The position numbers were made by a program, and so were the translations under genes. A stretch of 64,000 nucleotides of DNA from Oceanobacillus iheyensis HTE831 (GTDB taxonomy: Bacteria > Bacillota > Bacilli > Bacillales > Amphibacillaceae): positions 3,326,501-3,390,500 of the forward strand of contig NC_004193.1 in the NCBI RefSeq assembly GCF_000011245.1, given 5' to 3'. Numbering within the stretch: position 1 is the first letter of the stretch; every line of letters starts with the position of its first letter. The notes below the pieces were generated by a model. That model saw nothing but the letters and a program-made list of their open reading frames with translations, was not told the origin of the DNA and did not search any database. Of this stretch, positions 43,621-52,659 are shown piece after piece.

Positions 43621-44661
43621 ATGAAAAAGAATAAATGGTTTGTTTTATTATCAATGACAGTGTTATTACTTATTGTTTCTGCTTGCCAATCTGAAAATAG
43701 TAGTTCAGCAGGAGGAGATTCTTCCAACTACCCGAATAAAGATGTTAACGGAATTATTCAATGGGGAGAAGGAGGAGCTACTGATAATATCTCAAGAACC
43801 CTAGCTCCATTAGCTGAAGAAGAGTTAGGTGGATCTATCGTAATGCAGAATAGAGCCGGCGCTTCTGGTGCTATAGGTGCTCAGTATGTTTATGACCAAC
43901 CCTCTGATGGCTATTCCTTATTATTCGGTGCTGAGAATCCAAACTTATATCAGACCTTAGGAATTTCAGAACGTGATTATCTAAATGACTTTGTTCCTAT
44001 CACTATAATTGGACAAAGCTATGCAGGTATCGTTGTAAAAGCTGACTCTGAATATGAAACATTAGAAGATTTAGTAGACGCTTCTAAAAATAATCCAGGT
44101 GAGTTAGTAATGGGTACTTCTGGTGAAGGTGGGCTTCCACATGTAGCCGCTTCTATGTTAAAGAGTGAATTAGGTACGGAATTTAACATGGTTCCTTACG
44201 ATGGAGATGGTCCATTGGCAACTGCTCTATTAGGTGAAGAAATTGATACTACTGTATTGGCAGTATCTGCAGCACAGGAATATGTAGAATCAGGTGATTT
44301 TCGAATGCTAGCGATCATTAATAACGAACCACTAGAATCATTCCCAGACACCCCATTAATTACTGATATTTATCCTGAATTCGATAAATATCTGCCTTGG
44401 GGACCATTCCAGGGTGTGTTTGCTCACAAAGATACTCCAGAAGACGTAGTGGAAAAGTTAGTTACTTCATTTGAAGCAGCACAAGAGAATGAAGAATTTC
44501 AGAACACGTTAAGCAATTTAGGTGTTAACCCCTTAAATCTCAATGGTGAAGAAGCAATTGAATACTTGGAACAGAATAGATCAACATCCACATGGATGCT
44601 TTATGACGCTGGTGAAACAGACACATCACCGGAAGAGTTTGGGATTCCAAGAGTTGAATAA
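43621..44661 (+). CDS. tctC: Tripartite tricarboxylate transporter substrate-binding lipoprotein (TctC family)
   Basis: The ATG at 43621 is chosen because AGAAGGG lies 9 bases upstream, giving 346 aa. The signal MKKNKWFVLLSM... ends in a VSAC lipobox, so the protein is membrane-anchored outside the cell. The Bug/TctC fold is visible in PNKDVNGIIQWGEGGATDN, the NRAGASGAIGAQYV ligand loop and MGTSGEGGLPHVAA. It would bind a carboxylate and hand it to the TctAB membrane subunits. The hydrophilic ligand is unknown. The CoA-transferase/lyase operon nearby suggests a hydroxylated di- or tricarboxylate. Confidence 0.88.
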   Translation: MKKNKWFVLLSMTVLLLIVSACQSENSSSAGGDSSNYPNKDVNGIIQWGEGGATDNISRTLAPLAEEELGGSIVMQNRAGASGAIGAQYVYDQPSDGYSLLFGAENPNLYQTLGISERDYLNDFVPITIIGQSYAGIVVKADSEYETLEDLVDASKNNPGELVMGTSGEGGLPHVAASMLKSELGTEFNMVPYDGDGPLATALLGEEIDTTVLAVSAAQEYVESGDFRMLAIINNEPLESFPDTPLITDIYPEFDKYLPWGPFQGVFAHKDTPEDVVEKLVTSFEAAQENEEFQNTLSNLGVNPLNLNGEEAIEYLEQNRSTSTWMLYDAGETDTSPEEFGIPRVE

Positions 44662-44676
44662 TTAATACTTCTAAAA

Positions 44677-44782
44677 GGGTTTGGGACAAAACCAACAAGT
44701 TTTGGTCAAAAGATGGATGATAGCTAGAATAAGCGTAGAAAATATATCCAGACTTCGCTTAGATATTGCTGTCCCAAGCCCC
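44677..44782 (+). terminator. Long GGGACA/TGTCCC hairpin between tctC and tctB
   Basis: GGGTTTGGGACA at 44677-44688 can pair with TGTCCCAAGCCCC at 44770-44782 across an 80-base internal region that contains further short repeats. It probably attenuates transcription so that more binding protein than membrane subunit is made. Similar GGGACA...TGTCCC intergenic hairpins recur in other Firmicutes. Confidence 0.5.
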
Positions 44783-44923
44783 TATTTAAAACAAAAAGTT
44801 AGTAGATTCATTAAATTATAAGCTATACACTCAAATCCAAAATGATGACATCGATACTTAGTAACACAAATAATTCACTTATACATCACATTGTTGAATA
44901 TTACGTAAGGAGCGTAATGCTAT

Positions 44924-45421
44924 ATGCATATTTTAAAATCAACTGCGCCAGGGCTTATTATGATTATCGTTAGTGCGATCATCTTCAGCCAAGCCATTAT
45001 GATAGAAGGAGCGTCCATTTTTGATCCAGGAGGAAGCATTTTCTTCTCTATGTTGATTTCTTCTGTCATGGCCATTACAGGTATTGTAACTTGTCTCCTT
45101 GATGTACGCACGCTAAAAAGAAACAGAGAAGAGTCAAAAGAAAATCCAATTTCATCGAACGTAGAGAAGGATTCAACTAGCGCAATAGAAACATTTAAAA
45201 AACAAGATTATAAGCTTGTTTTATTCTACTTTTTACTGATACTTGGATATGTATTGATTATTCCGATCGTCACATTCTACCCTGCCACTTTTATATTTTT
45301 AACGGTTAGTATGTTTTATTTAAAAAATGTTTCCTGGAAACTAAATCTTCTTGTATCAGTAGGCAGTTTGCTAGTTATCTATCTTTTATTCGCACAGTTT
45401 TTAAATATTATTTTCCCATAA
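44924..45421 (+). CDS. tctB: TTT transporter small membrane subunit (TctB family)
   Basis: The 165-aa protein has four predicted helices (about 7-27, 40-60, 96-116, 120-160) separated by a charged cytoplasmic loop (about 63-90, rich in Lys/Glu/Ser). This is the normal layout of TctB. It precedes tctA by 15 bp and follows the attenuating hairpin. With TctA it forms the membrane part of a secondary transporter driven by ion gradients. RBS TAAGGAGCG precedes the ATG. Confidence 0.83.
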   Translation: MHILKSTAPGLIMIIVSAIIFSQAIMIEGASIFDPGGSIFFSMLISSVMAITGIVTCLLDVRTLKRNREESKENPISSNVEKDSTSAIETFKKQDYKLVLFYFLLILGYVLIIPIVTFYPATFIFLTVSMFYLKNVSWKLNLLVSVGSLLVIYLLFAQFLNIIFP

Positions 45422-45436
45422 GGAGATTTATTTAAG

Positions 45437-46933
45437 ATGGACTTCGTACAACAAATACTTTTACCAATTACGGATATTAATTTAATCTTACTAGTTGCAG
45501 CAGGTACACTCACAGGTATTCTTATTGGTGCTATACCTGGATTATCTGTAACGATGACCGTTGCACTCATTCTGTCATTAACTTATTCATGGGATCTACT
45601 CCCTGCATTGGCAGTAATGATAGGGGTATACTTCGGTGGTGTGTTCGGTGGATCTCGACCAGCCATTTTATTAAATATCCCTGGATCACCTTCTTCTGTT
45701 GCTACTTCTTTTGACGGATACCCTCTTGCTAGTAATGGGGAAGCGAAAATGGCTCTTACTTTAACAACACTTTTCTCTTTTGTAGGAGGAATTATTGGTG
45801 TTACGGTATTAGCTTTTGCGGCTCCGTTAGTATCTTCCATAGCTATCCAATTTGGCCAAAGAGATTATTTCTTGCTGGCTATGCTTGGTCTATTATTAGT
45901 AGGTGGACTTAGTAAAGGCTCCCTTGCAAAAGGAATATTCGCAGCCGGTGCTGGGGTTATTTTAGGATTGGTAGGGATGGATTCAATTGGCGGTGGTACA
46001 AGATTTACCTTTGGCTCTCTCCAATTAATGAATGGAATTGATTTTGTTATTGCGATTCTAGGGTTGTTTGGTTTAGCAGAAGTACTGTATCAATTAAGAA
46101 CCATCAACAAGAAAAGCATCACTGCTACCTTAAAAAAAATGGCGTTCCCTCCTATTAAATTTATTTTAAAATTCTTGCCACTCTCCATCCGAGTTTCTGT
46201 CCTCGGTGTACTTGTTGGTGCTCTTCCTGGCGCTGGTGGGGAAATAGCTGCGCTTCTCTCATATGATCACGCAAAACAATCTGTTAAAAAGCCAAGTCGA
46301 CCATTTGGAGAAGGAGCTTATGAAGGTGTGATTGCTCCTGAAACAGCGAATAATGCTGCAATTGGTGGGGCCCTTATACCATTACTAACATTAGGTATAC
46401 CTGGTGATGCCGTAACCGCTATTTTCATTGGTGCATTATTTATTCACGGATTACAGCCAGGACCGTTACTAATGGAGCAAAGTGCAGATGTATTTGGCGT
46501 TATGGTTGGTGCTTCCTTACTCGCAAACATATTTTTACTTATTTTTGGATTACTTATCGTCAATATCTTTATCAAAGTGATCAAGATTCCGAAGCAGGTT
46601 CTATATCCAATAATTATTGTTATTACTATTATTGGTGCTTATGCAATTAATAATAGCCTTACAGATGTTTATTGGATGTTAGGCTTTGGTATCGTAGGTT
46701 TATTCATGAAGATACATCAATTTCCAGTTGCTCCAATGGTTTTAGGTATTATCTTAGGACCATTACTCGAAACATCTTTCCGACGCGCTTATATTAGTTC
46801 ACAAGGTACATCTGACTTTTTACTTGGATTTGTGAATTCGCCAATCACTATAATCCTACTGATATTCTTTTTATTTACCATTCTATCTCAGACAAATCTT
46901 CTACCACGATTTAAGAAGAAGAAAAGCAGTTAA
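45437..46933 (+). CDS. tctA: TTT transporter large membrane subunit (TctA family)
   Basis: The 498-aa protein has about eleven helices and the paired TctA motifs GILIGAIPGLSVTM (near 25-38) and VGALPGAGGEIAALLSYD (near 263-280). EGVIAPETANNAAIGGALIPLLTLGIPGDAVTA-type sequence follows. It is the transport channel of the tripartite system with the upstream TctC and TctB. A short terminator follows. A second full TctCBA set, encoded at 57.8-60.8 kb, is a separate and clearly diverged system. Confidence 0.92.
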   Translation: MDFVQQILLPITDINLILLVAAGTLTGILIGAIPGLSVTMTVALILSLTYSWDLLPALAVMIGVYFGGVFGGSRPAILLNIPGSPSSVATSFDGYPLASNGEAKMALTLTTLFSFVGGIIGVTVLAFAAPLVSSIAIQFGQRDYFLLAMLGLLLVGGLSKGSLAKGIFAAGAGVILGLVGMDSIGGGTRFTFGSLQLMNGIDFVIAILGLFGLAEVLYQLRTINKKSITATLKKMAFPPIKFILKFLPLSIRVSVLGVLVGALPGAGGEIAALLSYDHAKQSVKKPSRPFGEGAYEGVIAPETANNAAIGGALIPLLTLGIPGDAVTAIFIGALFIHGLQPGPLLMEQSADVFGVMVGASLLANIFLLIFGLLIVNIFIKVIKIPKQVLYPIIIVITIIGAYAINNSLTDVYWMLGFGIVGLFMKIHQFPVAPMVLGIILGPLLETSFRRAYISSQGTSDFLLGFVNSPITIILLIFFLFTILSQTNLLPRFKKKKSS

Positions 46934-46999
46934 TTGATCACACAGCAAGCCAAAAAGAGCCCGGGGCAACTGATTCATGCAAAATACAACATGCCCAGT

Positions 47000-47031
47000 A
47001 AGTGGTACATCCTAAAATAGGTGTACCACTT
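47000..47031 (+). terminator. Terminator of the first tct operon
   Basis: AAGTGGTACA/TGTACCACTT makes a 10-bp stem around a loop containing CCTAAAATAGG, followed by CTTTTCATT. Confidence 0.65.
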
Positions 47032-47071
47032 CTTTTCATTTATCTTCATCATGTATGTATAGATGACCATG

Positions 47072-47114
47072 AAAAAAGATTCCAGCTATCTAATTGATAA
47101 CTGGAATCTTTTTT
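47072..47114. terminator. Terminator of the ThDP-enzyme operon
   Basis: AAAAAAGATTCCAG/CTGGAATCTTTTTT is a 14-bp perfect stem with T-runs on both strands between convergent operons. Confidence 0.85.
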
Positions 47115-47156
47115 CTTCTTAAGGCTAATTATGTCCTAGCCCCTTGTATATCTGTT

Positions 47157-48917
47157 TTATTGAACACTTTCATGATGAACTTTTTTGCCTGGAGAATAGA
47201 TATCCATGATATTCCAATGCCCATCTGTAGGGACTGGATTATTTACCATCGGCACATCTAATACAAATGGTCTATTGGATGCAATCGCTTGTTCCAGTGC
47301 GGGTTTAAATTCATCCGCAGACTGAATTTTTACCGCTTCAACGCCATAGCCTTTTGCAATTTCTGCATAATTTGGAGAATAAGTGTCTTCCCCACGCTTG
47401 AAAACTGTTCCATAGGTTGTGTCAAAGTGCGCTTTTTCTAACCCAGCAATCGTGCCATAGGATGAGTTATTCATTACGATCCATATTACCGGAATATTCT
47501 CTTCCACGGCAGTGGCTAAAAGTGCTGGGTTTTGTCCAAATCCTCCGTCTCCTACTAATGAAATTACTACTTTATCTTTCTTGGCAATTTTAGCCCCCAT
47601 TGCTGCAGGTGCGCCAAATCCCATTGTTGCATAGCCACCAGGTGTGAGAATACTTCCTGGTTCATAAATTGGAAATTGCTGTCCGACTCCGTTTTTATTC
47701 CAACCAACATCAGTTGTAATATATGCATCCCTTGGGATAACGGACCTTACATCCGCTAAAATCCTTTGGGGAGATAGTGGATAACTATTCGATTCGCTTG
47801 CTTCTAGGTTACTCTGTGTAAATTCTTTACGGTAGTTTTTAATTTCTTCCTTGATTTTACTATTCGATACGCCATCAGGAGCGATCTCTTTGGCTACACG
47901 ATTTAATACGGTAAGAGCCTCTTTTAAATCAGCTACTACCCCTATTTCAACAGGATAATTTCTCCCGATTTCATTCGGATCTATATCTATTTGTATAAGC
48001 TTCGTATCAGGAATATTAAATGTGTATTCCGGTTCCCAAGAGCTGCTATCCGCTTCGGCAAACTGCGTTCCTAAAGCAAAGATTTGATCAGCAGTTCTTG
48101 TTTTTTCATTAATAAATTTCGTACCCCAAAAACCTGTCATCCCTAATACTAATTCATTATCATCTGGGATAACTCCTTTACCCATTAAGGTATGTGCTAC
48201 TGGTATATCAAAATGATTCACAAATTCAAGTAATTCTTCTGCTGCATCCGCTAAAATAACCCCACCGCCTGCATAAATTACAGGAGATTTAGCTTCTAAG
48301 AGTGATAGAATAATTTCTTTCGCTTTTTCCTCATTAATAGATGGTTTGGCAATCGATCTCGTATGATGCTTTGTTTTCTCAAACAGTGTGTCATCTATTT
48401 CTTTTGAGAACATATCCATTGGTACGGAAACTAATACTGGACCAGGTTTACCACTTTCAGCAAGTTGAAATGCTTTTTCGATAATCTCTGGAAATAAATC
48501 TGGACGATCTACACGCCATGCACGTTTCACGAATGGACGATAGATTTCATATTGGGATCCATCTGCATGATAGTTAACTTCTTGATGAGGATGTTTTCCA
48601 TAATAATGGCTAGGTACATCTCCTGCAATAACAACCATTGGTATGTTATCTAAAGCTGCATTTGCAACCCCGGTTGCGGCATTCGTTAATCCTGGGCCTA
48701 AATGACTTAAAACTACTGAGGTCTCTTTTTTTGCTCTCGCATATCCATCTGCCATATGGGCTGCTATTTGTTCGTGACGTACATTGACAAAGTTAATCGA
48801 ACTTTTCTCAAGCTGCGATAGGAATGCTATGTTGGTGTGACCACACAATCCAAATATATGTTCCACACCTCTATCTTCCAAATATTCAACTAACAAATTA
48901 GAAACTAGTCTTTTCAT
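47157..48917 (-). CDS. Thiamine-diphosphate-dependent enzyme, acetolactate synthase-like
   Basis: The ATG at 48917 has AGGAGG 8 bases upstream, giving 586 aa. The three ThDP-enzyme domains are present: the N-terminal domain with catalytic Glu49 in VRHEQ, a central FAD/nucleotide-like domain, and the C-terminal domain with the VGDGGFGQNPALL...NN cofactor motif. Relatives include acetolactate synthase, glyoxylate carboligase, sulfoacetaldehyde acetyltransferase and IolD. It is not accompanied by an ilvN regulatory subunit or by ilvC, and follows dehydrogenase genes under the palindrome operator. A catabolic decarboxylase or carboligase is therefore more likely than branched-chain biosynthesis. 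Confidence 0.82.
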   Translation of the reverse strand: MKRLVSNLLVEYLEDRGVEHIFGLCGHTNIAFLSQLEKSSINFVNVRHEQIAAHMADGYARAKKETSVVLSHLGPGLTNAATGVANAALDNIPMVVIAGDVPSHYYGKHPHQEVNYHADGSQYEIYRPFVKRAWRVDRPDLFPEIIEKAFQLAESGKPGPVLVSVPMDMFSKEIDDTLFEKTKHHTRSIAKPSINEEKAKEIILSLLEAKSPVIYAGGGVILADAAEELLEFVNHFDIPVAHTLMGKGVIPDDNELVLGMTGFWGTKFINEKTRTADQIFALGTQFAEADSSSWEPEYTFNIPDTKLIQIDIDPNEIGRNYPVEIGVVADLKEALTVLNRVAKEIAPDGVSNSKIKEEIKNYRKEFTQSNLEASESNSYPLSPQRILADVRSVIPRDAYITTDVGWNKNGVGQQFPIYEPGSILTPGGYATMGFGAPAAMGAKIAKKDKVVISLVGDGGFGQNPALLATAVEENIPVIWIVMNNSSYGTIAGLEKAHFDTTYGTVFKRGEDTYSPNYAEIAKGYGVEAVKIQSADEFKPALEQAIASNRPFVLDVPMVNNPVPTDGHWNIMDIYSPGKKVHHESVQ

Positions 48918-48929
48918 GTACATTACCTC

Positions 48930-49919
48930 CTAGAATTTCAAAATAATTTTCCCATAATCTCCTGATACCGCATACGTGTATGCCTTTTCATATTCGTTTA
49001 CAGAAAGAATTTTTGAAATAACTGGTTCTACTTGAAAATCTTCCTGTAACAAGAATTCTATACTCGTATTAAAGTCTTCTGGGAAGTTATATATTATTGA
49101 TCCATAAATTGTTACTTCCTTGCGAACGATTTCTACAACTGGTAAATTTGCATGTGGCGGCATTCCTATAGCTACAAAGGCTCCACCTGGTTTTAATAAT
49201 TGTATTCCCTGTTCAAAGGATTCACTTGTTCCTGCTGCTTCTATAACTACATCAAACAATTCCTCAGCATCGGCTGATTGACATGTAGAGACGTTGTGAT
49301 AGCTATGAGATACTTTGTTTAACTTATTTTGTTTAACATCGATGGCGGTAACTTGAGCGCCTAAGTATTCGGCCACCGCAATTGCTAACATCCCCTCGTT
49401 ACCACATCCGATGATGGCAACTTTTGTTTCCTCTGTAATCACTACTTTTTTCATTGCGTGAACAATAACTGCCAATGGTTCAATAAGAACTGCCTTTTCA
49501 TTGGTCAATTGATCGGGTAATGACAATACGTATTTTGCCGAGATAACAAACTCTTCAGCAAAACCACCATCTCTATTAATACCTAATGATTGTTTCTCCG
49601 TACAAATATTTGTTTTTCCTACCTTACAATACTCGCACTTACCACAGAAGGAGTTTGGCATAATTGCGACGCGTTTTCCAGCAAAATCGGCTGCAGATTT
49701 ACCTGTTTCTATGACGGTTCCTATTAATTCATGACCAGGTACAACTGGATAGTTCGCATGTGGAAGCTTTCCTTTAAATACACTAATATCAGATCCACAT
49801 ATCCCTCCGTATATTAGCCTAATTCTAACTTCATCATCGCTTAATTTTGACCTGGAAGCTAACTCTCTAAATTCAATAACTCCAGGACTTGATAAATAAA
49901 GCCCATTCACATTATTCAC
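48930..49919 (-). CDS. Zinc-dependent medium-chain alcohol dehydrogenase
   Basis: The 329-aa MDR protein has the catalytic zinc Cys in IYGGICGSDISVFKG, the GHELIGTVIETG motif and the structural zinc set CGKCEYCKVGKTNIC. The NAD-binding fold follows at VAIIGCGNEGMLAIAVAE. Such enzymes oxidise polyols, sugar alcohols or hydroxy acids. It lies between the aldehyde dehydrogenase and ThDP-enzyme genes with gaps of 27 and 12 bp. The start is a GTG with GAGGAATAG upstream. Oxidation of an alcohol to an aldehyde handled by its neighbours is plausible. Confidence 0.87.
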   Translation of the reverse strand: MNNVNGLYLSSPGVIEFRELASRSKLSDDEVRIRLIYGGICGSDISVFKGKLPHANYPVVPGHELIGTVIETGKSAADFAGKRVAIMPNSFCGKCEYCKVGKTNICTEKQSLGINRDGGFAEEFVISAKYVLSLPDQLTNEKAVLIEPLAVIVHAMKKVVITEETKVAIIGCGNEGMLAIAVAEYLGAQVTAIDVKQNKLNKVSHSYHNVSTCQSADAEELFDVVIEAAGTSESFEQGIQLLKPGGAFVAIGMPPHANLPVVEIVRKEVTIYGSIIYNFPEDFNTSIEFLLQEDFQVEPVISKILSVNEYEKAYTYAVSGDYGKIILKF

Positions 49920-49946
49920 CTTCTATTCCTCAAATTACCTTTTCTA

Positions 49947-51374
49947 TTACACGCGCAGCACTACCATTTTTGATTCTGTCATTTCTTCAAGAGCATATCG
50001 AGGGCCTTCTCTACCGATACCGCTATTTTTCACACCACCATACGGCAAGTGATCTAATCGGAAATTAGATGTACCGTTAATGACTATACCTCCAACTTCC
50101 ATCTCGTCTGCTACTCTGTATGCTAAATCAATTTGATTTGTAAAAATGCCAGTCTGTAATCCAAAAGGAGAATCGTTCGACTCTTGTATCGCTTCCTCAA
50201 TATTCTTATACGGTATTACACTAACTATCGGCCCAAACACTTCTTCACAGACAACTTTACTCTTTTTCGGAGGATTGAATAATACAGTTGGTTCCACAGA
50301 GGCTCCGTTCTTGGTTCCTCCTTGAATGATTTCAGCACCTGATTCCACTGCTTCATTTATCCACTCTATTACTCGGCCTGCAGCTTTCTCGTCAACTAGA
50401 GTACCTATGTCGGTATGGGGATCTAACGGATCTCCAACTTTTAATTTTGATACCTCTTGCTTCAATAGTTCTATAAAATTGTCTTTAATTTCTTCTTGAA
50501 CGTAAATTCGTTGTACCGAGATACAGCTTTGGCCAGAATTACTATAGCCTGTTTTAGCACATAGTCGAGCAGCTGTTTCGATATCAGCATCCTGATGAAC
50601 AATGGTTGCTGCATTTCCACCAAGCTCAAATAATGTCTTCTTAATTCCTGCTATCTGACTAATATTCCTACTTGCCACTAATCCGCCGGTAAAAGAAATA
50701 ACGTTTATTCTTTCATCTTTTACAATCTGCTGACCAACATCTACTCCACCGAGCAGCATATGGATGGCATTCTTCGGAAACCCTGCTTCAAATAACAGTT
50801 GTAAAAACGCTGTTGCAATTAACGTCGTTTGTGGAGCTGGTTTTAAAAGGGTTACATTTCCACCAGCAAATGCAGGACCTACCTTGTGACACACCAAGTT
50901 CAAAGGTGCATTAAATGGTGTGATAGCAGCAACAACGCCAACTGGAACTCTATAGATACTAGCAATTGTATTTAGTCCTCTTTCAGAAGAACTACCTGGT
51001 ATGGTTTCGCCATGTAATCTTTTCGCTTCTTCACCTGAAAGCTCTAACGTTTCAATTGATCTATCAACTTCTCCTAATGTATCTTTAAGTGGTTTTCCGA
51101 GTTCACTCGATAACAATTTAGCAAACTTCTCTTTATTTTCTTCTAATAAATATGCTGCTTTTTTCAAAATTTTAGAGCGTTCGATAATTGGTATGTTTTT
51201 AACTTGTTTTTTACCTTTATACGCAGTGGCAAGCGCAATTTCCACATCATCTGATTGTGCGAAGTACTGTTCACCAATGACTTCTCCAGTAAATGGATTT
51301 TTTATTTCTTGTTTTTCTCGATCAGTTGTTAACCACTCCCCGTTAATGAAAGATTGTGCTTTTCTTATACTCAT
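49947..51374 (-). CDS. NAD(P)-dependent aldehyde dehydrogenase
   Basis: The ATG at 51374, preceded by AGAGGGTG, gives 475 aa. Family motifs are VAAITPFNAPLN, SFTGGLVASR at the Rossmann NAD site, the general base Glu in LFELGGNAATIV, and the catalytic Cys in YSNSGQSCISVQR. EEVFGPIVSVIPY and the C-terminal LDHLPYGGVKNSGIGREGP follow. It oxidises an aldehyde to an acid; similarity is to the lactaldehyde/GAPN-like branch. It is the first gene of the three-gene operon and carries operator site 3 directly upstream. Confidence 0.9.
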   Translation of the reverse strand: MSIRKAQSFINGEWLTTDREKQEIKNPFTGEVIGEQYFAQSDDVEIALATAYKGKKQVKNIPIIERSKILKKAAYLLEENKEKFAKLLSSELGKPLKDTLGEVDRSIETLELSGEEAKRLHGETIPGSSSERGLNTIASIYRVPVGVVAAITPFNAPLNLVCHKVGPAFAGGNVTLLKPAPQTTLIATAFLQLLFEAGFPKNAIHMLLGGVDVGQQIVKDERINVISFTGGLVASRNISQIAGIKKTLFELGGNAATIVHQDADIETAARLCAKTGYSNSGQSCISVQRIYVQEEIKDNFIELLKQEVSKLKVGDPLDPHTDIGTLVDEKAAGRVIEWINEAVESGAEIIQGGTKNGASVEPTVLFNPPKKSKVVCEEVFGPIVSVIPYKNIEEAIQESNDSPFGLQTGIFTNQIDLAYRVADEMEVGGIVINGTSNFRLDHLPYGGVKNSGIGREGPRYALEEMTESKMVVLRV

Positions 51375-51394
51375 TCTCTTCACCCTCTTTTTTG

Positions 51395-51408
51395 TTAGAT
51401 CGATCTAA
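51395..51408. promoter_or_regulatory. Palindromic operator TTAGATCGATCTAA, site 3
   Basis: An identical palindrome lies 21 bp upstream of the aldehyde dehydrogenase ATG, with the ribosome binding site between them. Confidence 0.75.
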
Positions 51409-51437
51409 TATAATCATAAACTAAATTTTAAAACAAT

Positions 51438-52490
51438 TCAATGCGTTTTATAACTCCCTTCATTTAATTTCACCACAGCTTGTTTATTTATAGATAATTT
51501 AATAGCCTCAAGTACTTCTAATGTCTTCAATCCCTCCTCCCCAGGAACGAGAGGTGTGGTTTCACCTTTTAATATATCGATAAAGTGACTTGCTTCTTCC
51601 TTTAACGGATCATTCGATTTAACTTCAAATTTCTCTTCCTGTAATTCATTTTTCCATCCATAACCGTCTCCCGTATACGAATACATCCGAAAACTAGGAA
51701 AGCTTAAACTTCCTTTGGTCCCGAAAAAGTGATAACAGTCTTTATCAATTTGCCTATAATCACTATTCTCACCTACTGTTAATTCATAAGCCCATGGAGA
51801 GGGAACACCATCTGATATAAAATAGTTCGCAGTAATGCCATTACTTGCCTCTAACATAACAGAGGCTGAATCTTCTACTGCATTATTTCTTATTTTACTT
51901 TGACTAGATGCGTAAACTCGTAGGAAATCCAAGCCTGTCACATACCTTAAATTGTCGATATCATGGATGCCATTAATTAGCAATGGCCCCCCTCCTTTTT
52001 CGACTTTCCAAGATTCATTGTAATATGCTTTATCTTTAGCGAGTGCCCATAACATATTTACTGCTATTAAATCTCCTATGGCCCCCGACGTTATAATCTC
52101 TTTCAACTTCCTTATTTTACTTGAGAACCGCCGATGATGGCCGACCATTAAATGTACTTTTCGTTTCGCACAATACGTAATTATTTCTTTTGCTTCCTCC
52201 ACTGTGGAAGCAATTGGTTTTTCCACTAATATATGCATACCCTTATCTGCACACGCTTCTACTGCTTCTTTATGCAACGCATTGGGGAGTGTTATTACTA
52301 CTCCATCTAATTCACACTCTAGAATAAGCTGCTTGTAATCCTCATAAATAGGAACATGCAAGTTAGCAGCCCGTTGTTTTGATAAGTCATTTCTTCCCGC
52401 AACTGCGACTAATTCGACATCTGACATTTGGTAAAAGTGCTTTGCAAATGCATAACCATGATTAATCCCCAGTACTGCAATTCTCATCAT
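51438..52490 (-). CDS. Gfo/Idh/MocA-family oxidoreductase
   Basis: The ATG at 52490 (or the adjacent one at 52487) has GGAGAGGTG upstream; this gives about 350 aa instead of the longer frame to 52547. The Rossmann domain begins MRIAVLGINHGYAFA, followed by ALHKEAVEACADKGMHILVEKPIA with the catalytic EKP motif. The C-terminal alpha/beta domain has GGGPLLINGIHDIDNLRYV. The family reduces or oxidises sugars, inositols and quinate-like cyclitols with NAD(P). It lies between the ALDH operon and the divergent LacI gene. No palindrome operator is seen at its own start. Confidence 0.85.
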   Translation of the reverse strand: MMRIAVLGINHGYAFAKHFYQMSDVELVAVAGRNDLSKQRAANLHVPIYEDYKQLILECELDGVVITLPNALHKEAVEACADKGMHILVEKPIASTVEEAKEIITYCAKRKVHLMVGHHRRFSSKIRKLKEIITSGAIGDLIAVNMLWALAKDKAYYNESWKVEKGGGPLLINGIHDIDNLRYVTGLDFLRVYASSQSKIRNNAVEDSASVMLEASNGITANYFISDGVPSPWAYELTVGENSDYRQIDKDCYHFFGTKGSLSFPSFRMYSYTGDGYGWKNELQEEKFEVKSNDPLKEEASHFIDILKGETTPLVPGEEGLKTLEVLEAIKLSINKQAVVKLNEGSYKTH

Positions 52491-52659
52491 TTCATCACCT
52501 CTCCTGATAATTATAATTTTCTGATATATTAGGGTGTAGCTCCTCATTTCCTGCTTTTATTATATTGCTTTTTAAATATCAAAAATGTAAGATAAACGTA
52601 TCGCAATGAATCAATTACTGTAGAGTAATGCGGATAATATGAATGGATTAGGTGAAATA

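Noticed and set aside
47157..48917. ThDP enzyme as biosynthetic acetolactate synthase
   Set aside because: No ilvN, ilvC or leu genes are nearby, and the gene is in a catabolic operon under the palindrome operator.
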